Shown: positions 1 through 6,867, counted from the stretch's first letter. The stretch is DNA of 12,068 bases from Kiritimatiellia bacterium (GCA_028701555.1 JAQVQN010000029.1:1-12068), one strand, 5' to 3'. The notes: a model not told the origin generated them from the sequence alone. A program made the numbers and translations.

Positions 1-231
1 GGCTACCTGCATGTGCTGTGCGAAGGCGGCGGCACGCTGGCGGGCGGGCTTAACGATGCCGGTCTGGTGGACGAGTTCGCTATATTCTACGCGCCGGCGG
101 TGTTGGGCGACACGCGGGCGGTCAGCGGCGTGGCAGGCAGAGGGGGTTTGCTGAACCGGATAAATCGTATGAGGCTTGTTGAGACTAGGCGTTTCGGCGA
201 GGATGTGCTGGTGCGCGTGAGGAGGGGGTGA
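1..231 (+). CDS. ribD: RibD C-terminal fragment (5-amino-6-(5-phosphoribosylamino)uracil reductase domain), cut by the window edge
   Basis: The reading frame is open from base 1 and ends at a TGA at 229-231, giving the last 76 residues of a protein whose start lies outside the window. Near its start it shows VLCEGGGTLAGGL, then LVDEF and YAPAVLG, the pattern of the C-terminal reductase domain of RibD, where the EGGG loop helps bind substrate. RibD deaminates and then reduces the pyrimidine intermediate made from GTP, the second and third steps of riboflavin synthesis, in the cytoplasm. Only the reductase end is visible, so I cannot tell whether the deaminase domain is fused to it. The riboflavin synthase gene begins 3 nt after the stop, which supports the call and suggests one operon. 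The fragment is very G-rich, like ribE and unlike the genes at the right of the window. Confidence 0.85.
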   Translation, partial: GYLHVLCEGGGTLAGGLNDAGLVDEFAIFYAPAVLGDTRAVSGVAGRGGLLNRINRMRLVETRRFGEDVLVRVRRG

Positions 232-234
232 GGC

Positions 235-873
235 ATGTTTACGGGACTGGTGCAGCGGGTGGGGGTGTTGCGGCGGCTGGCGCGGTCGGGCGGAGGATGG
301 TCGCTGGAGATCACGCATGAGCCGTGGCCGGACAGGCTGGCGCTGGGTGAGAGCGTGGCGGTGCAGGGCGCGTGTCTGACGGTGACGACGGAGGCGGCAG
401 GCGTGTTCCGGGCGGATGTCTTGGACGAGACGTTGAGCAGGACGGCCTTGCAGAAGCTGTGTGCCGGGGCGCGGGTTAACCTTGAACGCGCGCTGGCGGT
501 CGGAGACCGTCTGGGCGGTCATTTCGTGAGCGGTCATATTGACGAGCAGGGGGTATTGGGCGGGATTGAGCCGCGCGGTCGTGACGTGGCCTGGCGTGTG
601 CGGTGCTCGCGCGGACTGGCGCAGTTGACGGTGGAGAAGGGTTCGGTGGCGATCGACGGCGTAAGTCTGACGGTTTCGGGCTTGGGAGAAGAGTGGTTCG
701 AGGTTAACCTGATACCGCACACGCTCGTGGCAACGAGTTTAGGCGACCGCAGGGTGGGCGACCCGCTGAATCTGGAGGGGGATGTTTTGGGTAAATATGT
801 GGCGCGGATATTGGGTCAGCGCGGTGGGCATGCTATCACGGCAGAGATGCTGACAGAGAACGGGTTTGTTTAG
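235..873 (+). CDS. ribE: Riboflavin synthase, alpha chain
   Basis: The 212-residue product starts MFTGLVQRVG, the hallmark N-terminus of riboflavin synthase, and has the family's two tandem lumazine-binding domains. The first runs to about residue 95 and contains VQGACLTVT. The second starts near VSGHIDEQGVL and contains KGSVAIDGVSLTVS and NLIPHTL. The C-terminus LGKYVARIL fits the trimer-forming helix. The enzyme dismutates two 6,7-dimethyl-8-ribityllumazine molecules into riboflavin and the pyrimidine product that is recycled. Length is normal for the family (about 200-215). The ATG at 235 lies 3 nt after the ribD stop, with a GGAGGGGG tract inside the ribD end as ribosome-binding site, so translation is probably coupled. 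No ribB/ribA or ribH follows, so the riboflavin genes are split or lie upstream. The gene is also called ribC in some species. Confidence 0.96.
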   Translation: MFTGLVQRVGVLRRLARSGGGWSLEITHEPWPDRLALGESVAVQGACLTVTTEAAGVFRADVLDETLSRTALQKLCAGARVNLERALAVGDRLGGHFVSGHIDEQGVLGGIEPRGRDVAWRVRCSRGLAQLTVEKGSVAIDGVSLTVSGLGEEWFEVNLIPHTLVATSLGDRRVGDPLNLEGDVLGKYVARILGQRGGHAITAEMLTENGFV

Positions 874-940
874 GCAATAGCAGTTGTGCGCTTACATCGA
901 GGCCGATAACCATAGAGCTGGATGTGGAGAAAACTAGAAA

Positions 941-1897
941 ATGATTCATAAGAAAAATGTTTTATGTTTAGGGCTGAGCCCGGTTTTGCAGCGAACTTTG
1001 TGTTTTGACAGGCTAGTGCTGAACGATGTCAACCGTGCGCGGACAACAGTCGAGTCCGGAGCTGGCAAGGCTCTTAACACAGCGCACGCTTTGGCGATTC
1101 TAGGCACGCCTGCTCAGGTTGCGGGTTTTAACGGTGGAGATAGTGGGTGTAAGGTGGCTGCTTTAACGCGCACGTATAATGTTAAGGCATGTTTTACCGC
1201 GATGCGCGCGCCGACACGTATTTGCACCACTATATTAAGCGGAGCGGACAACAGCACAACAGAACTTGTGGAGGAAGCGCCTGCCCCGGGGCGGAACGCG
1301 CAGAAATTGTTTGTTCGGGAAAACCTGAAACGAATATCCCGGGCATCGCTGCTGGCTATTAGCGGGACTTTGCCGCCCTTTGCCGATGACTCGTTTTATG
1401 TTGCTTTCGTGCGCGAGGCTAACAGAGCAGGTGTGCCGGTAATGATTGATTCGCACAGGACGGCGTTAATCAATGTGCTGTTTGAGAGGCCTTTGCTGGC
1501 AAAGCTCAACGCGCATGAGCTGTCCGTCACTTTAGGCGAGCGCATGGATAACGAGCGGCGCATCTTGCGCGGAATGCGTGACCTGTACGGGATGGGGGCG
1601 ATGAATGTGTTTGTAACGCAGGGGCGAGGCCCAGCATATCTGCTTAACCAGGGCGGGATATGGCGGTTCGTTCCGCCGGATATTGCGTTGCGTGTGAACG
1701 CCATTGGCAGCGGAGACTGCACGCTGGCGGGTATCATACATTCGTATCTGAGCGGTAAAAGTCTACCTGTCGCGGTGTGCTATGGTATTGCCTGCGGCAG
1801 CGCTAATGTAGAAAGCATGACCCCGGCAGATTTTGAGCGCAAGCGCGTTCAGGCTTTATTCCGGTGCGTAAAAGCCGAGAAGATCACGGCGCTGTAA
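941..1897 (+). CDS. PfkB-family sugar kinase, 1-phosphofructokinase/LacC-like branch
   Basis: The product has 318 residues, normal for a PfkB (ribokinase-fold) kinase. The phosphoryl-transfer signature NAIGSGDCTLAG lies at residues 253-264, with Asp259 as the expected catalytic base. SGTLPP (141-146), MIDSH (168-172) and KLNAHEL (188-194) match the FruK/LacC branch, which phosphorylates sugar phosphates such as fructose-1-phosphate or tagatose-6-phosphate. SGAGKALNTAHAL (39-51) replaces the usual GGKGINVA region. The N-terminus has GLSPVLQ (11-17) where FruK/LacC normally have TLNPAxD, so the substrate-side Asp is a Gln. I associate this form with PVC bacteria, and its substrate is uncertain. 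The ATG at 941 has GGAGA at 926-930 as a rather distant ribosome-binding site. The gene follows ribE by 67 nt with no terminator visible. Its last 14 bases overlap the end of the opposing histidine phosphatase gene. Confidence 0.85.
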   Translation: MIHKKNVLCLGLSPVLQRTLCFDRLVLNDVNRARTTVESGAGKALNTAHALAILGTPAQVAGFNGGDSGCKVAALTRTYNVKACFTAMRAPTRICTTILSGADNSTTELVEEAPAPGRNAQKLFVRENLKRISRASLLAISGTLPPFADDSFYVAFVREANRAGVPVMIDSHRTALINVLFERPLLAKLNAHELSVTLGERMDNERRILRGMRDLYGMGAMNVFVTQGRGPAYLLNQGGIWRFVPPDIALRVNAIGSGDCTLAGIIHSYLSGKSLPVAVCYGIACGSANVESMTPADFERKRVQALFRCVKAEKITAL

Positions 1898-2558
1898 GAT
1901 TTTCGGTGCTGAATTCCGGGATAAAGGGGCTGCATGTCCAGTCCCTGTCAGGAGTTTCAAACAAGACTGCCCCGTGCAGAAAGCCGACCCAATTATCCGC
2001 TGTGAACTTTGCGGCATTCAGTCCGGTCAGAAAAGCTGCGACAAAGATATCGTGGCTAACATAGACGCCCAAGAGTGTGGTGGTGTTTTGCTGCAGCCAT
2101 TGCGCCAGTTCAGCGGTGGCCTGTTGGACGGGACGCGAGTGGGGGGCGGTTCCTTTGCGCAGGTATTCCAGCATGAAAGACATGTAGCCCTGAGCCTGCA
2201 TCAGTTTCTGGACGGCGCGTGAATCCTCATAGTAGAAACCATGTACTCCCAACTGTTCGGTATCGTGTATAGTTGGAGCTTCAAAACCCATGCCAGCGGC
2301 GAAATGTTGGGCTGTCAGTTGGCAGCGCACCATTGGGCTGGCGAAAAAACTGGCGTCTCTGCAACCACGCAGCATGTTGCCGGCGGCAAAGGCCGTGGAG
2401 ACGCCGAAGGGGGTGAGCCCCAGGCCGCGCCCAAAATCCGCATCTTCCGGGCTGATCGGGGGCCGCTCCGCATGTCTGAGCATCAGCGCAGTCCGTTGAC
2501 CTTGCGAAAGAGCGGCGCGAATTCCGTTTAGGTTTACAGCCGTGCGTGAAATGCGCAT
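1884..2558 (-). CDS. Histidine phosphatase superfamily protein (phosphoglycerate mutase-like)
   Basis: The product has 224 residues if it starts at the ATG at 2558. LMLRHAERP (residues 26-34) carries the Arg28-His29 pair that forms the phosphohistidine nucleophile. SPMVRCQLTA (74-83) supplies the second Arg (78), and YVSHD (166-170) the second His (169). These are the core catalytic residues of the histidine phosphatase superfamily. The motif is RHAERP rather than the RHG of classical mutases, so a phosphatase role is likelier, with unknown substrate. There is no signal peptide. A GTG at 2603 would add 15 residues but lies inside efp in another frame. I prefer 2558, which sits 28 nt after the efp stop with a weak GGA upstream. 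It is probably transcribed with efp. Its end overlaps the PfkB kinase gene tail to tail by 14 bp. Confidence 0.82.
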   Translation of the reverse strand: MRISRTAVNLNGIRAALSQGQRTALMLRHAERPPISPEDADFGRGLGLTPFGVSTAFAAGNMLRGCRDASFFASPMVRCQLTAQHFAAGMGFEAPTIHDTEQLGVHGFYYEDSRAVQKLMQAQGYMSFMLEYLRKGTAPHSRPVQQATAELAQWLQQNTTTLLGVYVSHDIFVAAFLTGLNAAKFTADNWVGFLHGAVLFETPDRDWTCSPFIPEFSTENLTAP

Positions 2559-2586
2559 TTTTGAATATTTCCGGCGCTTACAGATG

Positions 2587-3153
2587 TCAGTTTGAACGCG
2601 CACGGTCGTTATATTCGCCGGTACGGGTGTCGATACGTATTACATCGCCTTCGTTGACAAAGAGAGGCACCGCAAGTTCATAGCCGCCATCGACAACAGC
2701 CGGTTTTGTAACCTTGCCGGCTGCGGTGTTGCCTTTTGCGCCGACGTCGCATTTGATGATCTTGCGTTCGACGAGGTTAGGCAGCTCGACCTCTATGACT
2801 TCGTTGTTGAAAAACAGGGCATCCACCGGCATGTCATCCATCAGGAAGAACTTGTTGCGGCCGAGCACCTCTGCGCTAATGGTTATTTCCTCGAATTCCT
2901 CATTGAGGAAGATGTGTTGTCCAGCGTTTTCGTATGAGAAACGGATGGTGCGCTGGAGCAGTTCCGGTTTCTCAAAGCGGTCGTTAGACCTGAAGCTACG
3001 GCTCATGGTAGAGCCGTTCAGCATATTCTTCAATTTACAGTTATAGATCGCCTGGCCCTTGCCGGGCTTGCTGAAGTCAAAATCAGTAATCAGATACGGG
3101 GCGCCGTCGATTTGAATTTTCAGGCCTTTACGTAGATCGGATGCGTCAAACAT
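2587..3153 (-). CDS. efp: Elongation factor P
   Basis: The 188-residue product matches EF-P along its whole length. It has an N-terminal KOW-like domain starting MFDASDLRKGLKIQIDG, the loop KPGKGQA with Lys32 at its tip, a middle OB domain, and a C-terminal OB domain ending VNEGDVIRIDTRTGEY. EF-P enters the ribosomal E site and frees ribosomes stalled on runs of proline. Lys32 aligns with E. coli Lys34, which is beta-lysylated by EpmA/EpmB. A Lys rather than an Arg at the tip argues against the rhamnosylated (EarP) type, although the modifying enzymes are not in the window. The ATG at 3153 has AGAGGA about 6 nt upstream on the minus strand and a good sigma-70 promoter further up. The histidine phosphatase gene follows after 28 nt and probably shares the transcript. 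Confidence 0.96.
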   Translation of the reverse strand: MFDASDLRKGLKIQIDGAPYLITDFDFSKPGKGQAIYNCKLKNMLNGSTMSRSFRSNDRFEKPELLQRTIRFSYENAGQHIFLNEEFEEITISAEVLGRNKFFLMDDMPVDALFFNNEVIEVELPNLVERKIIKCDVGAKGNTAAGKVTKPAVVDGGYELAVPLFVNEGDVIRIDTRTGEYNDRARSN

Positions 3154-3186
3154 GATAATCCTCTTGCAGGTGAAAAAAACATGTGG

Positions 3187-3216
3187 ATTTTACGAGTTGG
3201 GATCGAGATATGTCAA
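3187..3216 (-). promoter_or_regulatory. Predicted sigma-70 promoter for efp
   Basis: Read on the minus strand, TTGACA (3216-3211), an exact -35 consensus, is followed after 18 nt by TAAAAT (3192-3187), a close -10 match. Transcription would start near 3180 and leave a leader of about 27 nt before the efp ATG, with the AGAGGA ribosome-binding site inside it. This is seen by eye only, with no transcript data. Confidence 0.6.
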
Positions 3217-3272
3217 GCGTTTGAAATGCCATGCCGCATGTTTTGCCAGTTTGCCGTCTATAACAAACGGTC

Positions 3273-3301
3273 TTGACTCAATCAGGGTTTATATTGAAAA
3301 T
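3273..3301 (+). promoter_or_regulatory. Possible promoter of the kdsB-to-ptsI operon
   Basis: TTGACT (3273-3278) is followed after exactly 17 nt by GAAAAT (3296-3301). The -35 matches consensus at five of six positions. The -10 matches four of six but keeps the key A at position 2 and T at position 6. Transcription would start near 3308, about 32 nt before the kdsB ATG. It lies back to back with the efp promoter in the 186-nt divergent gap, so both could share a regulator. TATATT at 3290-3295 is a better -10 by itself but stands only 11 nt from the -35. Confidence 0.38.
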
Positions 3302-3339
3302 AGTAGCGATTCTTTTAAAAGGAAACAGGTGTTTTAAAT

Positions 3340-4080
3340 ATGCGTGTTAAAGGTGTTATCCCGTCACGGTGGGGCTCGACGCGTTTTCCGGGCAAAAGCC
3401 TTTACCCCATTTGCGGGAAGCCTTTGGTGCAGTGGGTCGTAGAGGCGGCGCAGCGCTCGTGTGAGCTGGACGAAGTGATTGTGGCGACCGACGATTGCCG
3501 GATCGCCGATGCGCTGGCTGGCATAGCGCGGGTGGTTATGACGCGCAGCGACCATCCTTCTGGCACCGACAGGGTGGCGGAGGCGGCTTGCGCGGAAGAT
3601 GATGACATAATTATAAACATCCAAGGCGATGAGCCGCTGATCGAGCCGCATCTGATTGACGATTTGGTGGCGCGCATGCGGGGTGATCGCGGTTGGGCGA
3701 TGGCTACGGCGGCCTGTACGATCAAGAACGCGCGCGATCTTGAGGCTCGGACGGTAGTCAAAACTGTACTGGACAGGGACGGCGGTGCGCTTTATTTTTC
3801 GCGTCTTCCGATACCTTGTCGCCGTGACGGAGACGTTGATCTGAACTCCGGGCTATATTTGCGTCATTTGGGCATATACGCATATAGGGGTGCTTTTTTG
3901 AAACGTCTGGTAAGCGAGCCTCCGTGTCCGCTGGAAGAGACCGAGTGTCTGGAGCAGTTGCGGGCTTTGTATTTGGGCGGCAGGATTGCGGTGATTATGA
4001 CCGAGTCGCATGGTGTTGGCGTCGACACGCCCGAGGATGTCACGGCGGTTGAGAGCATCTTGCGAGGCAGGCAAAAGTGA
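3340..4080 (+). CDS. kdsB: 3-deoxy-manno-octulosonate cytidylyltransferase (CMP-Kdo synthetase)
   Basis: The 246-residue product has the full KdsB signature: RWGSTRFPGK near the N-terminus (residues 10-19), HPSGTDR (72-78), NIQGDEPLI (93-101), YFSRLPIP (152-159), LGIYAYR (177-183), EETECLEQLRAL (199-210) and GVDTPEDV (227-234). These form the CTP site, the Mg-binding Asp97 and Asp229, and the Kdo site. The enzyme transfers CMP from CTP to Kdo in the cytoplasm, making the activated sugar that joins lipid A to the core of lipopolysaccharide. Length is typical (about 245-255). The ATG at 3340 follows an AAGGAAACAGG stretch. It is the first gene of a plus-strand run that ends at 10251, with kdsA starting 30 nt after its stop. 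The pairing with kdsA makes the call very secure. Confidence 0.97.
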   Translation: MRVKGVIPSRWGSTRFPGKSLYPICGKPLVQWVVEAAQRSCELDEVIVATDDCRIADALAGIARVVMTRSDHPSGTDRVAEAACAEDDDIIINIQGDEPLIEPHLIDDLVARMRGDRGWAMATAACTIKNARDLEARTVVKTVLDRDGGALYFSRLPIPCRRDGDVDLNSGLYLRHLGIYAYRGAFLKRLVSEPPCPLEETECLEQLRALYLGGRIAVIMTESHGVGVDTPEDVTAVESILRGRQK

Positions 4081-4100
4081 GGCGGATTTTTTCATTTGTT

Positions 4101-4104
4101 GGAG
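4101..4104 (+). promoter_or_regulatory. Ribosome-binding site that sets the kdsA start
   Basis: GGAG stands 6 nt before the ATG at 4111. An in-frame TTG at 4096 would lengthen KdsA by five residues, but it overlaps this site and has no good Shine-Dalgarno sequence of its own, so 4111 is the better start. Confidence 0.7.
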
Positions 4105-4110
4105 AATTTT

Positions 4111-4932
4111 ATGGTTAAGAGCAAACAGATTAAGGTTAAAAAGGTTGTTTTCGGTGGCAAGCGGCTGGCGTTCATTGCCGGACCGTGTGTGATTGAGTCT
4201 GCCGAGGGCACATTCGATTTAGCGGCGAAACTCGTGAAGCTCGCGAATGAGTTGGCTGTGCCGCTGGTTTTCAAAGCATCTTTTGACAAGGCCAACCGTA
4301 CGTCTTTAGACTCTTACAGGGGGCCGGGCATGGAGGAGGGGCTGGCGATATTGCGCGAGGTGCGCGACCGTTTTGGTGTGCCTGTGCTGACGGACGTGCA
4401 TGAACCCTGGCAAGCCGAGCATGCAGCCCAGGCGGTTGACATCATACAGATTCCCGCTTTCCTGTGCCGCCAGACCGATCTGCTGACGGCTGCGGCTGCC
4501 ACCGGAAAAGTCGTGAACGTCAAGAAGGGGCAGTTCATGGCACCGGAAGACATGGTTAACGTGGTCGATAAAATCACAGGCGCTGGCAATGATCAGATCA
4601 TATTGACCGAAAGGGGCGCCAGTTTTGGATACCGCAATCTAGTGGCTGACATGCGCAGTCTGCTGATAATGCGCGAGTTGGGTTATCCGGTGGTGTTCGA
4701 TGCCACACACAGTGTCCAGCGTCCTGGCGGGGCGGGCAAAATGAGTGGCGGTGACGGGCGCTGGGCACCAGCTTTGGCGCGTGCCGCTGTGGCGACAGGA
4801 GTTGACGGAGTATTTATGGAAACACATGTTAATCCTGAAGAGGCCTTATCGGACAAGGCCAATGCTGTGGCTTTCAGGGATTTGAAACGATTGTGGAAAA
4901 CATTAGGGGCTATACATGATATGGTGCGCTAG
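4111..4932 (+). CDS. kdsA: 3-deoxy-8-phosphooctulonate synthase (Kdo-8-phosphate synthase), metal-dependent type
   Basis: The 273-residue product matches KdsA throughout. It condenses phosphoenolpyruvate with arabinose-5-phosphate to give Kdo-8-phosphate, a committed step of Kdo synthesis. Visible motifs are AGPCVIES (23-30), FKASFDKANRTS (54-65), TDVHE (94-98), QIPAFLCRQTDLL (113-125), VNVKKGQF (135-142), ERGASFGY (167-174) and FDATHSVQRPGG (196-207). Cys26 stands where E. coli KdsA has Asn. Together with His200, Glu237 and Asp248 it completes the four metal ligands known from the Aquifex enzyme, so this should be the metal-requiring class. The usual ETHP near the end reads ETHV here, a small oddity. 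The ATG at 4111 is chosen for its GGAG. The end overlaps the lptC start by 17 nt, which suggests coupled translation. Arabinose-5-phosphate isomerase (kdsD) and kdsC are not in the window. Confidence 0.97.
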   Translation: MVKSKQIKVKKVVFGGKRLAFIAGPCVIESAEGTFDLAAKLVKLANELAVPLVFKASFDKANRTSLDSYRGPGMEEGLAILREVRDRFGVPVLTDVHEPWQAEHAAQAVDIIQIPAFLCRQTDLLTAAAATGKVVNVKKGQFMAPEDMVNVVDKITGAGNDQIILTERGASFGYRNLVADMRSLLIMRELGYPVVFDATHSVQRPGGAGKMSGGDGRWAPALARAAVATGVDGVFMETHVNPEEALSDKANAVAFRDLKRLWKTLGAIHDMVR

Positions 4933-5461
4933 ACCGGGAAAATTGGTCGGCGGCGGTCTGGCGTGGGCAGTCCTTTGCCTTTTATTAGGCGGGGCTTGGG
5001 CTCAAGGCGATAGTGAAACGGACCGTTGGTTTGAACGTTCGTCAGATGAAGGTTGGCGGGCTTTAGCGGAGCGTTGGCACGATGTCAAAGAGTCTATGAC
5101 ATCACCGGTTGAAAACTTGATGTTGCCGATAGACCACTTCCCGAACGGGAGGGTCAAGGCTATGCTAGCAGCGAAAAAGGCGCAGGTTTTTTTAGACGGG
5201 ATCATTTTTGCTGAGGATGTTACAGTCGATTTGTTCAACGATAAGGGGAAGTTAGACGGTCGTTTGACTGCTGAGGGGTGCATTTTCGATCGCAACACGA
5301 AAACGGGCTATTGCGAGGGGCCTGTCAGCATGGAAAAAGAGGGGGATCGCTTAAAGGGGCTCGGTATGTTCTTCTCTTTTGATAGGCAATCCATTAAAAT
5401 ACTCGGCAAATGTGAAATACGCACACGCCGTATCCGTAACAACTTCGGGAGGTTGAGATAA
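4916..5461 (+). CDS. lptC: LptC-like lipopolysaccharide export protein
   Basis: The 181-residue product begins with a short basic region and a hydrophobic stretch (about residues 11-29) ending AWAQ, which reads as a Sec signal peptide or a single membrane anchor. No lipobox Cys follows. After a charged linker, residues of about 88-170 have the LptC/OstA beta-jellyroll pattern: VFLDGIIFAEDVTVDLFND, then LTAEGCIFDRNTKTGYCEG and MFFSFDRQSIKILG. LptC sits on the periplasmic face of the inner membrane and passes lipopolysaccharide from LptB2FG to LptA. Sequence similarity alone is modest. The call leans on its place directly before lptA and lptB, as in Proteobacteria. The ATG at 4916 overlaps the end of kdsA by 17 nt and has AGGGG about 7 nt upstream. 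The stop is 1 nt before lptA. Three Cys residues (121, 133, 166) in the jellyroll might form a disulfide. Confidence 0.72.
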   Translation: MIWCARPGKLVGGGLAWAVLCLLLGGAWAQGDSETDRWFERSSDEGWRALAERWHDVKESMTSPVENLMLPIDHFPNGRVKAMLAAKKAQVFLDGIIFAEDVTVDLFNDKGKLDGRLTAEGCIFDRNTKTGYCEGPVSMEKEGDRLKGLGMFFSFDRQSIKILGKCEIRTRRIRNNFGRLR

Positions 5462-5462
5462 G

Positions 5463-6008
5463 ATGACGAAACGGTTATTATTTTTGCTGGCTGGTGTGAC
5501 GATGACGGTCAGCCATGTGAGGTCGCAGGGTGGGGAAGGCAAAGCCGTGCCTGCGGCTGTGGAAAAAAGTGTTGTTGCGGATGGTGGCGGGCAGGGGCGC
5601 GAGGCGGTGATCACTGCTGAACGCATCGAGTTCGACAACAAGGAAGGCATAATCCTTTTTGACGAGAACGTGTTAGTTGATGACGAGCAGTTCATCATGC
5701 GTTCAGAGCGTTTGCTGGTTTTTTTGGAGGGCACCAACGACGTTCATCAGATTATGGCTGTAGGCCGTGTGGTCATCACCAACGAGAACCGCACGGCAAG
5801 CTGCGACAAGGCGGTTTATACCAAAAAGGATGGGCAGATCGTGATGACCGGTAACGCGCTTCTGATGCGCCACGGAGAGCAGGGCGGTGAGATCACCGGT
5901 AATCGGATCACCTTTTGGCTAGACGATGAACGCATGGAGGTGTCGCCGGGGCGCGTGGTGCTGCCGCCGGGCACCTTCAAAAAGGCAGAGAAGTCATTTA
6001 TGCCCTAA
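5463..6008 (+). CDS. lptA: LptA/OstA-like periplasmic lipopolysaccharide transport protein
   Basis: The 181-residue product starts MTKRLLFLLAGVTMTVSHVR, a signal peptide with basic N-terminus and hydrophobic core. A low-complexity linker follows to about residue 47. Residues 48-160 match the OstA/LptA domain: ITAERIEFDN, ILFDENVLVDD, RSERLLVFLE, ASCDKAVYTKKDGQIVMTGNA and ITGNRITFWLDDERMEV. This is the repeated strand pattern of the open jellyroll that shields the acyl chains of lipopolysaccharide. LptA subunits bridge LptC in the inner membrane and LptD in the outer membrane. The length is near that of E. coli LptA (185). It starts 1 nt after the lptC stop, with GGGAGG about 10 nt upstream inside lptC. 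It ends in a short Pro/Lys-rich tail. A gap of 63 nt then precedes lptB. Confidence 0.88.
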   Translation: MTKRLLFLLAGVTMTVSHVRSQGGEGKAVPAAVEKSVVADGGGQGREAVITAERIEFDNKEGIILFDENVLVDDEQFIMRSERLLVFLEGTNDVHQIMAVGRVVITNENRTASCDKAVYTKKDGQIVMTGNALLMRHGEQGGEITGNRITFWLDDERMEVSPGRVVLPPGTFKKAEKSFMP

Positions 6009-6040
6009 CGCGCGTTTGCGGCAAACTTCGCGGATTTTTT
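6009..6040 (+). terminator. Weak hairpin plus T-run between lptA and lptB, possible attenuator
   Basis: Just after the lptA stop, GTTTG and CAAAC pair around a 3-nt loop, and outer CGC/GCG pairs could extend the stem past a small bulge. A run of six T follows at 6035-6040, separated from the stem by two bases. It is an imperfect intrinsic terminator. The genes beyond are in the same direction, so at most it would reduce expression of lptB and the genes after it. Confidence 0.22.
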
Positions 6041-6071
6041 ACAGATAGCCAGGTTGTGGATTTGGGTAACT

Positions 6072-6827
6072 ATGCGAGACATTTCGGATGACAATGTGAC
6101 GGCTGCGTTGGACGTGCAAGCCGAGGAACTAGTCAAGCAGTACGGCAGCAGAACTGTAGTTGACGGGATATCCTTGCATGCCAGTTGCGGTGAGATAGTC
6201 GGTTTGCTGGGACCTAACGGGGCTGGCAAGACGACCACGTTTTATATGATTGTGGGGCTGGTAAAACCTAATTCCGGGTGCGTTTCTTTCCGAGGTGAAG
6301 ACATTACAAGAATGCCGGTTTATCGTCGAGCGCGTCTCGGTCTGGGGTATTTGGCGCAAGAGGCCTCGGTTTTCCGAAAGCTGACTGTTGAAGAGAATGT
6401 GTTGGCCATTTTGGAAACGATGGAAATGTCCAGGGCCGAGCGCCTGGAGAGAGCTGAAGAACTGCTTGCCAGCCTTAATTTGACCAAGGTGGCCCGACAG
6501 CGAGCCTACACTTTGAGTGGCGGTGAGCGCAGGAAACTTGAAATCGCGCGGGCTCTTGTTCGCAAGCCGGCTATCTTGATGTTGGACGAGCCTTTCAGTG
6601 GCGTTGACCCTCTAGCGGTGCATGACATTCAAGAGATTGTCAAAGATCTTCGCGATCGAGGGTTAGGCATAATTGTAACTGACCACAATGTTCGAGAGAC
6701 TTTAGCCATAGTTGATCGCGCTTATCTGGTTTATGACGGTAAGCTATTGTGTGAGGGCACGAGTGATTTTTTAGTTAACGACGAGACAGCAAGACGTCTT
6801 TATTTGGGTCATAATTTCAGGATGTAG
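6072..6827 (+). CDS. lptB: Lipopolysaccharide export ABC transporter ATP-binding protein
   Basis: The 251-residue product is a complete ABC ATPase: Walker A GPNGAGKT (47-54), Q-loop Gln96 in LAQEASVFRKLTVEEN, signature LSGGERRKLEIARAL (148-162), Walker B ILMLDEP with Glu173, D-loop SGVDP and H-loop His205 in TDHNVRET. The string YLAQEASVFRKLTVEENV and the ending are characteristic of LptB rather than LivG-type ATPases. LptB dimerises on the cytoplasmic side with LptF and LptG and powers extraction of lipopolysaccharide from the inner membrane. LptF and LptG are not in this window. The ATG at 6072 follows GGG at 5 nt. A TTG at 6054 would add six residues and is less likely. Length is close to the family norm of about 240, with a slightly longer N-terminus. 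hpf follows after 40 nt, as it does after rpoN in E. coli. Confidence 0.95.
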   Translation: MRDISDDNVTAALDVQAEELVKQYGSRTVVDGISLHASCGEIVGLLGPNGAGKTTTFYMIVGLVKPNSGCVSFRGEDITRMPVYRRARLGLGYLAQEASVFRKLTVEENVLAILETMEMSRAERLERAEELLASLNLTKVARQRAYTLSGGERRKLEIARALVRKPAILMLDEPFSGVDPLAVHDIQEIVKDLRDRGLGIIVTDHNVRETLAIVDRAYLVYDGKLLCEGTSDFLVNDETARRLYLGHNFRM

Positions 6828-6867
6828 TTAAGCAACAGTAACGCAATAACAAAGGAAGGCACCGCTT

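Noticed and set aside
874..940. Possible promoter TTGTGC/GATAAC before the PfkB kinase gene
   Set aside because: The spacing is only 15 nt and both boxes are weak. Read-through from ribE is just as likely.
1974..2531. Plus-strand frames of 82 and 96 codons opposite the histidine phosphatase
   Set aside because: They overlap a minus-strand gene with intact catalytic residues and show no domain of their own.
3152..3337. A 61-codon plus-strand frame across the efp-kdsB gap
   Set aside because: It has no family resemblance and no proper start signal, and it covers the predicted promoters of both flanking genes.
6009..6071. The lptA-lptB gap as the true end of a transcription unit
   Set aside because: The hairpin is imperfect and lptB belongs functionally with lptA, so it is kept only as a low-confidence attenuator.
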